Source: Mesaphorura yosii (lineage: Eukaryota > Arthropoda > Collembola > Poduromorpha > Tullbergiidae). Taken from it: a DNA stretch of 64,000 bases. Of this stretch, positions 16,501-29,700 are shown one piece after another. The position numbers were made by a program, and so were the translations under genes. A model generated the notes under the pieces. The model had not been told where the DNA came from, made no database searches, and saw only the letters and a list, made by a program, of their open reading frames with translations. The stretch lies in assembly GCA_009869945.1 (NCBI GenBank), contig WIXG01000099.1, positions 124,001 to 188,000 on the forward strand, written 5' to 3'. How positions within the stretch are numbered: the stretch's first letter is position 1; every line of letters starts with the position of its first letter.

Positions 16501-19500
16501 TGAAAAGTGGAAATGAGATTATTTATAGTGTTGGCTGAGCTGCTGGGCTGGTGAGAGGCTGGTCAAAGGGGCTTGCGTTAATCTGGCTTTAGAATTCTAG
16601 AATAGAATTGCAATGTAGCCGCGTGTAGCATGTTATCAGTGTGGTGGTGGGAAGGATAATGTGAGAATACTCGGAATACTATTCAGTTCATTGACATGTG
16701 CGTACTGAATTATGGTTATGAGTTTATTATGTCAACCCACAATCATAATCCTACTTGGTTCCTATGCATGTGGTGTGTGATCTGCGAGTACAAAATACAA
16801 GATCAGCGACTGCGCAACAGAAGACGAGACGAGGACGGATTGCGAAATCTCTAGAAATATGCTTGTCACTATCCGATGAAAACGTAACACGAATCGAGTC
16901 TTGACGTCTTTGTCTTCGATTTGCTTATTCCTGCAAGTTTAAGATTCGCGATTCCTATTATTATTTAAATTTGCAAAGGCGCTCGTTTCGCGTTTCGAAT
17001 TACAGTTTAATCCCAACTGAGCTCGAATTACATTTCAGCTCGACATATGGCACCAGGCACGAAAAAGGTTGAAACTAAACTAACCTAGAAACTTGGGTTC
17101 GTATGAAATTTAAGATCACGAGTCTTGCGCTCCGTTACAGTTATCCGCGACACGACTGCGCGGCAGATCCATCATATTTTTGACTTATTCGCACCAGGCA
17201 GGCCAAAGAGATGCTGCAAAAATCTGGTTTTGGTATATGACACGACGTGCGAATGTCATGCAAATCAGAAAAACATGAAACTAGAGCAATATTAATGTAG
17301 CGTTTTAAAAATTAAAATGAGACGTTAAACAGATGTTTTGCTGTTGCAAAATTTCATGGCAGATTCCACAAGGCAGGAACCATGACACGAAGCGTGCGAA
17401 TAAATAAATTGCAAAATACCATACAGAATTATGTCAACCTTAACAGATACACTATTGCCAGCGTGCGGTGTTAAGTTGTCCCCAGAAAATCATTATCGGT
17501 GTTAACATCAGATATTATGATTGATCCAATGTCACAGAAAAGTGTCGCGTATTTCCGGTGTGGCTAAAATTCAATTTTTGTGTGCGAATGCGCGTGCGTG
17601 ACAAACGTTTACTAAGAAGTAATGAAGCATTAATTGCATATTATTTAATTTAGTACAGCAAAGTCAAACTTCTAGGCCGCGCACGCGCACTCAATACGAG
17701 TCAATGTACTAATTCAATGATAATTGCAAACGGGTTTCATTATCACTATTTGCAAATAATTATCTTTCGATGCGAGTGTTGTGTTAACAAACTGCGTGAG
17801 TTAACAAGTTACTCAAGAACATCATCCGTATTGATTTAGAAAGGAAAAGTTACGCAGTGTTGCAGGATGAAGTTCGTGAACAATCATCCAGCTTGTATGT
17901 ATGTATGTATGAGTTAAATTTTAACGTCCTTTAATTTTCCATTTGGCGATTGGCGATTTTCTATACCTTGTGCTTAAATGGCACTACGATTAGCGAATGC
18001 AGTTTTATGGCTTTTGTAAAGAAGCAGTGAATCATAAGCAAGAAAAGACCTTGCAGTACAAGCACATTGTGCGTGTGTCAGTACGCAAAATGCAGTGCTT
18101 AATTTGCCTAAACTGGCTGATGAGGTTCACTGTTTGCGTTCGCATGCATACACTTCCCGTACAGCAATTAAAGCCGAGCAGTATTCAACCCAGCACGTTT
18201 AAGTGAGTCGTTGCTCATTTCGAAAATGTGCACTTTCGAGCATGTCTAGCTTATTCCTGTGTTTCATGCAAAATTGCACTTATTTTCGCACTTTTTGCAA
18301 AAACGGTATTTAAGAACTTCGCGTTTGGGGGCCGCCTTTATTACGGCCAGGATTTATTTATTGCTATCATTTAAACTGCTCGTCAGCAACGCAGCTCGGC
18401 AAATAGCGCTGAACAGACGTCCATTTGCAGTTTCATGCAGAAACACTTAACACATTTGCATTTACACGCATTAAAGCCAAAGTTCTATTATAAATTCAAT
18501 TGTGTTTAATAGCTAATAATAGACACGCTAATGACTAATTCAGCCTCTTATGAACACTGTGCCGTAATTGTAATTGTAATGACAAAGTTATACAAGCTGT
18601 GCCAGTACGAATGCGAGACAACGAGGCTGGCTGTGGTAAATTGTGAATGCCGAGCATGCGGTGCAGCAGGCTTGAATGAGATACATTGAAGTGACTGACT
18701 CTTTGACCATGGCACCAATAAAGTTCATTCCTTTTTTAACTTGAGCATTCAACGTAGCCTTCTTCCACACAGTGAACCGTAGAACTTTCCTCAAACCGCC
18801 GTACTGCTCAATTTGCCATTTTCTATTTCAAATGCTAGCCACAAGACATAAGAGCAAAGTCTTGATGCCAAGTCGCAAGTCGCATGACCATTGCCAATGT
18901 TTTTATGCTTGTGGATGGGTTGATGATTATGACCTGACCGATCCCGAATATTAATTTAAGTGTGCCACAGCAAAACAAAATGGCAGGCAGATTTGAGTTG
19001 TAATTAACATCCAGCAGATGCAGGTCTTACATTTCGGGGAATAGACCGACTCGATTCGCGCACATAAGTATTCCAATTTACAGAGCATGAATGACTACGT
19101 GACTTGAAGCCGGTACGCACTTTGACTGCACGCATGTTGTTCGTACGCATTAGTATTTATGAATTTGCAGCAGAATAGATGCTTAGATAGATTATCTAAT
19201 CTAATATTCTAGAAGCCAGTGCTGGGCTAGTAAAAATTCATGTCTTGACATGTCTGTTTTATGTGCTTAATCGTGTACGTGAAACAAAACTTGGCAATTG
19301 TGTTTACGTTTTAAGGAGTAATGATTAAACTGGTCAACAAGTTCCAAAAACCGTGCGTCGTGCTCTGCACAGTGCTTAACGTATTCGAAACATCAAGCAT
19401 GCATGCAAGAAATACGACTAAAAGGTCCTGCTTGTATATTTACATTGCACTGCAGCAGAGAGTACAGCGTAAATAGAAAACATTCGAATCTTCTTCCTTC

Positions 19501-20032
19501 TTTTGTTGGCACACCACGACTGTACGAAAGTACGTACATCGTATACTCCATTCAGCTTTAAAAGCAAGCACAGAGCACTTTTATGCGGCTCGGTCCTGCA
19601 TCGTCGTAGAGGAAAGAGGGTATGAGACCGGGTTAGCATGTTATTTAGCTGACAGTCTGCAACTGCATGTAGGCGAGTTAACATCGTGGTTTTGTAATCA
19701 AGAGCGTTCTCACAAAGTGCTATAGGTCCGATAGCTCCTAGCTCTCGGCTCTTGTCCATCGAGAGTAAAGGTGACACAAATCAAGAATCACAATTCTAAA
19801 AGTTATCTTACTAGTGTCCAGTACACAGCACAGTGCGAACCTTCGCTTTGTTTTGGCACTGCGTCAGTTCGGTCAGCCGTACACGTTCAGTTTACGCTTC
19901 AAGATCAGCGTTGTCTCATTTCGCCCTGAACGTGGCTATAGACCTAAAGTCATCAAACTGCATTATTTGATACAATCAGACACCTCTTGAGTGGAATAAT
20001 TGGTGGCAGTCTTTCAAGTCGTTCGCGTGCAG
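13537..20032 (+). other. Long non-coding stretch (possible intron)
   Basis: No persuasive exon in either strand. It contains a (TATG)n microsatellite at 17894-17911 and several frames of 60-119 codons that overlap each other. If the secreted-protein model is right this is its intron. Confidence 0.4.
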
Positions 20033-20440
20033 GGCCAGAATCAAGGTTCGAGCCGAATCAAGTGCCCAGGTAAAGTACTGAGCTTTGATAACCTACCGGC
20101 TAGTCTTTCGCAAGATCAGCGGCGGCGTCAATTGTCAATCACCCGTCAGATTGTAATCAATCCTCAATTGAATCAAGACATCGTCCTCCGTGTCGTCGCT
20201 GTAACCTCGTCGGACGTTAGAATTGGGAAATTGGGCTATTTCGACGGCTCGGAACGGCAGAGAATGGTCAATAAGCACGTCCTGCTTGACAACTCGAATT
20301 CATCTTCAACACTTCAAAATACCTTCTGCTACAAAGTCAAAGATAAGACCAGAGTTAGGGTGAATCAAGAACTTGGAACTTTGGGAGATGGGAAAGCATT
20401 CTTTACGATTTATATTATAACACCAGCAGACTGTAATTAG
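20033..20440 (+). CDS. Terminal exon of an unassigned, probably secreted protein
   Basis: After a pyrimidine-containing acceptor (GTTCGCGTGCAG) the frame is open for 135 codons to a TAG. Coding-like features: an even residue mix, three Cys (in KCPGKV, FCYKVK and ADCN) and alternating beta-strand-like segments such as DIVLRVVAV and AFFTIYIIT. The only in-frame ATG is far inside, so an upstream exon must supply the start; 13426-13536 fits by phase. The stop is 288 bases before the headcase ATG on the same strand, and I found no AATAAA or ATTAAA between them, so the two could share a transcript. I do not recognise the family. Confidence 0.5.
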   Translation, partial: GQNQGSSRIKCPGKVLSFDNLPASLSQDQRRRQLSITRQIVINPQLNQDIVLRVVAVTSSDVRIGKLGYFDGSERQRMVNKHVLLDNSNSSSTLQNTFCYKVKDKTRVRVNQELGTLGDGKAFFTIYIITPADCN

Positions 20441-20728
20441 CTCTGAGAGAGATTCAGATTTAATCAGAGGGAAGAAATCCAAAATTTATATATTTTTTAT
20501 TCCGAAATTGATATCTATATTTTTGCTTTAATCGAGTGAGTGGGTTGCATTCGAGAAATTACTATTTAATTAACGGACAGTATTTTGTAGCTGCGAAATT
20601 AACGAAGAAAGCAAAGCTTCTCGTACTCCTGGTATTATTATCGAAACTTGACTAATTGACTTGGAGAATCACGTCAGCGTGACAAGCCGGTACTTGGATT
20701 CCTGTACTTTGGTATTAATCAAATCAAC

Positions 20729-23700
20729 ATGCCACCATCTCGTAAGAAGCATAACAGTAGCAGTGGTGGTGCTGCAAATGCAAACGGCAACAATGGACCT
20801 GACAACAATGATAATGTTGGTGGTGCTGTTGGAGGCGGCGGTGGCGGAGCAGCAGCGAGACGCAGTGGAAATGGAACATCGAGCAGGTAAATCAAAGCGA
20901 CTACATTCCATTGTCTTTTGTCTCGGTTAGTTTAGTTAATTACGTTTACCTAATTATGGCCATTGCGTAAGAATGCGAATGCACGCATGGTAATTTCCGA
21001 CATCCGAATTTGGACATGCTCATATTTTATGAATGAATCCGGCGCAGGCAAGACAGGCAGAAAGAGGGAGGTGCCACTTTTTATTTGGAAAGTTTGGAGG
21101 AGTCGTAGGAGTGCATGTAAATATGAACTGTGAAGGTGAAGGGCAAATTGCGTATCGAGGCAGTGTGCTAGAGCGTAATAGCAGACATTGCATAATGCGC
21201 GAGAATGCATCCATCCCACTGCGTTGGTGGGGGAAAGGAGGAATGTGTTGGTTTCGGGTTCGCAGTGTGTGCAAAAACGATACGCACTTTTCATATCTAC
21301 ATACACGCACTATTAGATGAGATGTAGATATAACTTCCTTACTCGTTTACAATATGCGTACCGGTGGCTTGCGTTGTAGACGCATGCACGGCACACGACG
21401 CAGTAGGCGAATTTGTGCGAACATGTTCTTATTTGGGATTGGTTCTGATTTCACGTTACCTGAGCTCCTGTCAGTCTTTAAGGAAATAGGCTCTACAACT
21501 ACCGGGAAACCGTGAACTTGAAGGTGAAAGTGAAGGACATTGCATTTGCATTTACGCGTTCTCCAAAAATGTTTGCAACTAGGATTAATCATTTCCCTGC
21601 CGATGTTCACAATGCGACTAGTAATTCTGATGTATAATTTTCCCGAAACGCAGGCCGATGACATGCTCCGTTCCGACAAATTGCACGATGCCCGACAAAC
21701 TCATTTACAAAGAAGATATAGCTACTGGTGATATAGACGTTGTAAAGATTGTCTGTAACAATAGTCACTGCAACCAAGATGAGTTCATGCATCTTGAGTG
21801 CTTCGAAGCATGGGAGAAAACTGTTTTGGCGTATTTGCGTTCGAGTGGTCGTTCGCGTCCCTGGTCTGGAAAGCAAAAACAGCAAAATATCTGGACCAAG
21901 AAGGCATATGATGTCGTATTCAAAGCTTGCGGTTGCAAGTGTGGCTCGGGTCATATTCGCAAAGATCTAAACTGGGATCCACCGACAAAGACCGCTCCGA
22001 TTGTAATTCCTGGAGCGGAGCAGGCCGAGGGAGGCGAAGCGGCCCCTCAGGCTGCAGGAGGCAAGAAGAAGAAAAAGAACAAGACAAAGGAACTTCCGAC
22101 GCTTGCAATATCGGCCCCAATTCCGCACCCAAACAACAACCATCTTAAGCATTCAGCCAGCACTTCTGGCGGCAGCGCCGGAAGCAGTAGCAGTGGATCC
22201 GGATCTGGGGAAGATAAGATCAAGACTACATTAGCGGCTAGTCAGACACCTTCTCTTGGAAGCACTGGCTACGGATCGTGCGACAGTTTCGACTTGGGGT
22301 CACTTCCAAATAGTTCAAGCAGCGCAATGGTAAGTTTGTAATTAGTGATTACAGTCTCGTAATCAGACTAGAGCATTCCTTAATGCCCCTAGCTTTTATG
22401 TGCTTCACAGAGTGCAAGGCCAAGGATTAATAGCTTATCATCCAATATTTCAACATCTTCCTCGTCGTCTTCTGCTGGAGGGTCACCACCTCCAATTGAT
22501 TCACAGTTCTCGGCGATGGCGATTTCTGGCGTCGGCAATGCGCAAAAATTTGGATTTGGATTAACTGTGCCCCAACAAATGCAATTACAGCAGCAACAAC
22601 ACTTTGCTCTGCAACAAAGACGCCGAAGTTCAAATAGCTTCAATGAGAACGCTAATGTCTACGGAGAAAGACAACGGTAAATTGCTCGAAGGCTATCATT
22701 ACGCACGCGTTTCGTGACTGATTCTGATCGAAAGCTCTAAATTGCAGATTGGATTCTTTTTCAAACAATGGATTGTTTAGTATTCGAGAGGATTTGAGAT
22801 CTCTTCACATTCTTCCAGCGCATAAGTTCAACCGATATCATATCAAGGTATGACATAATTCCTATCTATTCTTTCTTTGCTTCTGTATTTAAGCTCTATT
22901 CCTTTGAAAAGGTTAAAGTTAGAGTCAGAAGAATATATAACATAGTGTTAATGGCCGTTATCGCAGAAATGCAGCTCATCGCTCAGGTCATCTGATTCGT
23001 GGTTTGGTTTTCAAATGTATCGTCAATCATTTGCGGTCTAATTTTGTGCATCGCGTTCATGAAAATATATGATTTTCCTTTTATTCGTCGACATCTTTGT
23101 CAAAGAGTTCCTGCAGTTACTTCCTTGCACCGTTTTTTTTGTTTCTAGAGTCTGACCATCACGACCACTCATATTTATTAATTGGAGGGTAGGAAAATGA
23201 TGATCACGGTTTTTGTAGTTGGGGACCTGTTTATTAAAAACGTAAACACTATGAGCGTTTCTTGGTTCAAAATGACCTTGGCTGAAGCAACAATTTTGTA
23301 AAGTAGCACAGAAATATAAAAGAGTTGCTTGACAGGAATGAAAATGACTCGACTTGTCTCCCCATTGGCTGGAAATTTCTTTGTTCGATGATTTGACTGC
23401 ATCTCACTAACGAAGGAAGGGTTCGTTTAATTTTACATAGGACTTGAGCAATCCGGCGATTCTGATTATGACTACTGACTTGAAAGGCTCATCACGTAGA
23501 AGCCTAAAATAAGTCTGCAATTGAAGCTGGAATAGGAGATTTATGTTCTTTTTCGTAGGACAGGTGCATTTGAAAGGGAGGAAGAGTGAATCCACCTTAC
23601 ACTACCTTACCTTCTTTGTATTCAACCCATTAAAATGTCTTGAGAGAAATGATTGTCCTAAATGTTGTTATGTAATCTCGTGTGATTTCTTAAGCCGTCC

Positions 23701-26700
23701 TGAAAAGGCGCAGCACAGGCACTGGAGTGTGAAGTTTCAAGAGTATAATCTTGTCTTTCTTTGCGAGACCCTTACTTGGCCTTAAGGAAGCCTGTGAGTT
23801 TCTCTCATTACCTTCTTCCTCCCCAAGAAATGCCTGAATTGCATTGCGTTGCATGGAAATTATTGTTTTTCTTTGTTGTGCAGTGCAGCATTACGTGCAC
23901 TTGAGAGAAACAGGATCGGGGTTAGAATTTAAAGAACCCAACCAGCAAGTCATGGACAGAAAGATTTTTATTTATTATTATGAGTGCATAACATGTTATT
24001 TCTTATTATCAAAAAAATAAATCTTTCCAACTTTTTTATAACGAACCATCGAAAATGCAGTCAAGGCCCTTGGCTAAGGTAATGCAAGGCAACTTAACGG
24101 TCTACCGAAATCCACGGCCAGGGACTAGGGCAAGATAACAAACAACAACGAACAAAGGGCTTCCATATGCATGCAACCTCAACATGCATTTCATGCAGTG
24201 TATAGCGTTCGGTTCAGGGTATTGAGGGAGAAATGATTGCGACTGGAGACTGAACTGAGTGATGGAAATATAATTATCCTGTTTGACTCGGTAGAATTCA
24301 CATCAATAACCGACCAACCAACTGAACTTCTTGCCTATGTAATCATGTTTTATTTCATGGAGTGCTAAATACGCTTCGCTGGCACGGCAAGTATCCTAAT
24401 TATTACTCACAACGCAGTGCAGACTTCTCCAGACTGATGTGAGTGAGAAATGTCTAGCATGCCCTTCTAATAAGCTGTCAAATGGAATAGTAAGGGATGT
24501 ATGCAACATTTATGTACATGCATATTCCCTAATGATTATTTATTCTTCGAAATATTTAGCAGAGCATTCAAATTTATGCGGCACGAATAATAGAATACAT
24601 TATTGACAGTTGGCAGACTTGAGGCTCTTCCCCGATGAAAGTAAAAGCAATCACAATACCAAAACCGTGTGTGTGCGTATCTTGTATGTGTATAGCATTG
24701 ATTTTCTCTGACCTTGATTGCATGCGTGCATGATCGCACATTAAAGTACGCGGCGGTAGCGATGGTTTATCAGTTCTCAGGTTCCACGTACATGTTGTAC
24801 ATGGGCCCTGAATAGAATGCTGGTTAAGAATTCTCTGTTCGCCCGAACTGAAAATGAAAATTCAGCAGATTCACAGTTTGAAACTGTAGACACTTCGTAA
24901 ACCAAAGCAGTCGTAGCCATAAATGAGTGCTTGCAATTCACGGAGAGGATTACATTATTTTTCAATATTAGAAAAAGCCAGTCATGTGAGTGAGTGGAAA
25001 ATACCCTAGCTGAGCATGACATGGACTTGTTTCCAGAAGCCTTGTGTTACCCGTTTCATTTCAGCATTCACTTTCCGAAATACGTGCCTGTTTGACACAA
25101 CCATCGTGTTTGGGAACTGCTGGCTAGAGAAGCGAAGGGTAAGATTGTGTACGTGTTCCTGCATTGGGAAGATAGTCAAGTCAGATCAGAGTCTGGCAGT
25201 ACATGGTTTTTCATGCAATATGGAAGCGAACGTGAACGCGTACAGTGACTAAAAGTTCATTGCTAAAAGGAAGCGAGAAAGATAAAATAAAGTGAGGAAG
25301 GGAATGAAAATATCGATTTTCACAACACAAGTAAGAGTAACAGCGAGAGAGGGTCTTGCTCTCCTCCACATTGCACTGTTGCATGTTGCAGTGAATGCAT
25401 GGATGATGGTGTGATGCAGTCGTCTATTTCAGGCAAGCCGAGAGAAGTTTCAACGAGAGAGTTTCATAGGTCATGTTTCGTTTTCCATGGCCGGATTTAT
25501 TCGATACTCCATGCACAATGAACGAAATGAGTTTTGTGCCATGTGCCATTGCGAATGCCATTTTATCCTATTTTTCTGAATTGTCATCATCATCGTCCGT
25601 AATTATCCCACCTACATTGCACCCAATAATACGCGGTAAATGTCCTGCGTCCAATATTGATTTGCTCAACGCCTAGTCGCTGAAGCATATCATGTGACGA
25701 CGAGTTCAACAGATATACAGGAATAGAAAATCATGCAAAAGGATGATTGCCCATCTTTTCGCTAATTATTTTGTCGATGTGTACCATTTCGGCGAATCGA
25801 GACCACTAATTAGGCATTTTGCTTCGTTCTTCTGCCAATACAAATTGAAGTCGTACACGTACAAATTGATTTCTAGAAATGGAATGGCACTAATGAACCA
25901 ATGGGAGCCTTTTCGAGCTCCGTTGCTGGGCTGCCTTAAGTAAGATCAACTTTGGTGAAATTGTATCTAAGCAATGTAATAGCGAACCGTCAACATTATT
26001 AAATAATTTACTGTGTTAGTGTCCAAATCTCGCCACTCGCCACTAATTTGACGGGAAAATGTCGCCTGTTATCGACAATGCTTGGGTTTTATTGTGAACG
26101 CATTGTGGCCCTTCACTTACCGTGCATGGAACTTAGAATCAAATTCCGTGGTTTGTTATTTTCACATTCGTGGGATTTGCTCTGATTTGTTACTGTAAAT
26201 ACTGTTGCATGCAAGGAAATGAAAAATGGAGTATATAGCTTCATAATGTTTGAAATGTCTTGATAAATTAAGTTTACTTTGTTGTTCTCGGAATTGAATT
26301 GGGCTTAGCTTAGCCCCAGATACAGTTGCACACCACCGTCTCTTTTTATGGAAAATTCAATTTTTAATACACAAAATGATGGAGGAAGGAAGGAAATCGC
26401 TTGGAATGAAGGGAGAAAGGCGTTGGGCTTGTATTCGCGCAGTTGGCAAAGCAAGTCAAGATAGGCGAGAGAGAGAGAGAGAACGCCAGAACTTCAGTTA
26501 TTATTGAAAGATGGAAACCATCAACGAATTTCAGTTGCTTATTGAATTTTAAAACGTGTGCTGCACTGCGACTGCAGCACAGCTATTAGCAGCACAGTAT
26601 ATAAACAGATCACAGGCCTGGAAAGTGGAAATGAAATGCAAATGCGGTTACGGCTGCACAAGACGTTTCAACAAGTTGATGATCATGTACTTTGCGCACA

Positions 26701-29700
26701 GGATGAAGATCTTCATGAGTGACTGAAGGGGAAGCTTGCACATGACAGTGATCACCACGGTCCATTATAATAATACGATAGTTTACAATTTAATTAAGGA
26801 AACAGGACGAGGACGGGTTATTCACAGCTCCAGAGTCAGTTTCAGCCTGTCAGACAACCACCGTTAGCTTACAAATAAAAATAGACTATAACCAGAATTA
26901 ATGGAACTCTTGCACTTTAACATCATTTTTTTAAAATAAGTAATTCGTTCCACATGGTTATAAAGCTCTGCTTAATAGCGCGCATTGTAACTTGCATCCT
27001 TCCAGCAGCGCAAGTGAAAAAGTGTACCCTCATGTCATGGACCTTTTCCAATACTTTTTGTATGTTTTAATTTCAACATGTTTTTGAACGACTATTGCAT
27101 CAAAGCGGGCACGGCAGGTCCAAGTGAACGAGAGTTGCGGTACAACATCCTTTTGATTCAGACGAAGGCAGAACACATAAATTGACTAGCGAGGCGTCTG
27201 CATCATTGTACAAAGTGTTCAAATGGTTTTCCTCTCGCTTGCTGAAAACTTCATTGGTACTAATTCACGATTTATGTTAAACAGGAGTCTCACACTCCAA
27301 CTTGACTAAGCTGAATATTGCGTACGCATGCGGTTTATCACCAGCACATCCTATTTATAGATTGTTGTTCTCTTTCTATGCTCTGCTATGATATTATTAG
27401 TTGGGCGACTGGCTGCGGTTCAGCTTGGTTCATGTTGACTGCATCGAGGTTTTTGTTTAAATACTGTAAAGTTTAGTTTCTGAAATTCATCAGTAGTAGA
27501 CAAAGCGAAGTGACACTCATTTGCATGTGCTGTGTGTGTTCGGCAAGGTATTAGGCACAGCGTTTGTTACATCAGATATGCAAGCAGTATGCTGCATGCA
27601 TGTAAATGTAATACGTCTGAAACGAATTCGAGAATAGTTCTTTCTTGCAAAGATGTAAAGGAGTTTACTTATAGCCTGATGGGCTTCTCCCGATCAAGAT
27701 TAAATCGTAAACTTTTCCTTTCGATTGCATACACTCGTTATTTGCTGACATTTATTCTGCACCAATAAAAAGCATAAAATAATCATTTCATTTCTTGCAA
27801 AAGTCATTCGAGGTCAAAGAAACGCAAACATCAATCTACATGCAGTATCATGCACTTAAGAGCCAGCCAGAACCCGAAAATAATGAGGCTTAAAGTAGAA
27901 TGTGACTGCGACTGACTTGAGGATTCGACTGGAATGCGCCTGCATCTTATTTCGGAGGAAGCGAAGCATTAAACAGCCACTTGTTAGTTGAAGCCAATGC
28001 TCATAAAAGTGCATGCAGCATGTGTTAATGCGATGATGAACGTCTGCTCAGGCTTCCGTTCTGGAAAATTCCGCCTGGTTCACGGCTCTTGAAAAGGTAA
28101 ACGTGGGAAGTACTAGAGAAGCTGTAAGGAAGGTACGACACAACAAGCAATAGCGAATTCAGGACGGAGTTCAAAGACCGATCTTGTTCGTTTCCTCGGT
28201 GAACTTCCTTTGAAGACGCGCACAAAGAAGTTCCAGACCCTGCCCTGGTGGGTAGTTGCTCGCACGCTGTTGTGATTGAAGTTGTTCAATCGGCACACGT
28301 TTTAATGCTGTGCTTGTGCACAGTGCATCATTTAACTCGCTCGTTATAAAACAGTTGCAGGGCAAACTTTCCTTCTCATATTTCCTAGAAAGTCCCAACT
28401 CTTTGGTCTGATGAACAATTGCTAATTGCTGCATCTTGAAAGAGGATGCGACAGAAACAGGCGTTGCATGAAGTAATTGGTTTGTCATATCCTGGCATGT
28501 CAAGTGTACTCTACGGTTGAGCTATGACAGCCGTGAGAGAAAGGTCTTGAATCTGAAAGTCTAAATATAGGCGAAAAGCCGCACCCAGCATTCAGCATCT
28601 GCATTGCAATTAAATTCTTTGCGTCCTTTGACATTTAAAAGAATAGAATCAATCAACATGGCATACGAGATATTTTGCATCAGCTCTTAATTTTCTGTTT
28701 ATATTTTCAGGTGATGGATGACCATGGACATGATCGCAGTTTCGACGCGACGAGAAACTTCATTCTCCAAACGCTGAAGAAGACAAAGATTCCGTGTGTT
28801 CGTTGCATAATTTGCGAGATGCCTGCCAACATCTACGAAAAGTACCCGCTCATCGACGGGACATTTTTCCTGAGTCCGAGGCAACATTCAGACTTTTCTA
28901 TTGAGGTAGGTCCTGGGTTTTTTCCAGCCTTGTCTTTCTCCAGAGCATGTGTGTAACACAATATGTACGGGAAAGAAAGGGAAGGTTAGTGCAGAGAGCT
29001 CGGCCGTTCATTTTTACCAACTCGGCTTCCCTTTTTGTTCTGGAACATTTCGTCGGCTACCCTTCTGGATCCGCAGGAAGGTTCTTTGCAGGGTCAATTT
29101 AATAAAATTTGGGTACGCGTTGTACACCGAGAACCCAGTCGCAGGAGCAGATCGAAAGTACGAGGGTTTCGATTTCAACCCTTTGCACTGTGTATCTTTT
29201 GCATAGCAGGCCCATTGTATTCTAGTTCATCAGTGTTGCATGTTAAATCTGCTGTGTTATTAAAAAGAACCTCTTTCCCGTCTCTCGCTCAGAAAGTCTA
29301 CTCACTAGCACTAGTCTGAGTCCATGATCATTATCATCTGCTGCAGTAAGCAGTGGAACTTGCATTACAGAGATCGTTCAGCACGTACGCGCTCGCGTAC
29401 TCTGCTCGTGGGGTGAGGAACGATGCGCACCGAGATTGGATTCTCCTCTCTGCACAGTACGCACTCGTACTTTGTTGTTTTGTTCGTACCCTTCCTTTCC
29501 TCCCCTTTGTCCTCTAACAAAGTCGAGGAGAATGTCAAAAGCTGAAAATTTTTATTACATCTCGCCACCACCACCGCCAGGCCCATGAAAACATACTTCT
29601 TTGTGCAATGTATTGCCGTCATTAATTTACAATGTTTTAAGTGCAGTGCAACCCAGACACATAACGCAACGTAATGGCATTTTATACCATGTGGGCTTGG

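Noticed and set aside
19418-19777. 119-codon - strand frame
   Set aside because: Many Cys and Arg from GC-rich patches, no motif, no support from splice signals.
21020-21320. Overlapping frames of about 95 codons on both strands in headcase intron 1
   Set aside because: They mirror one another in a GC-richer patch and interrupt a well-supported intron.
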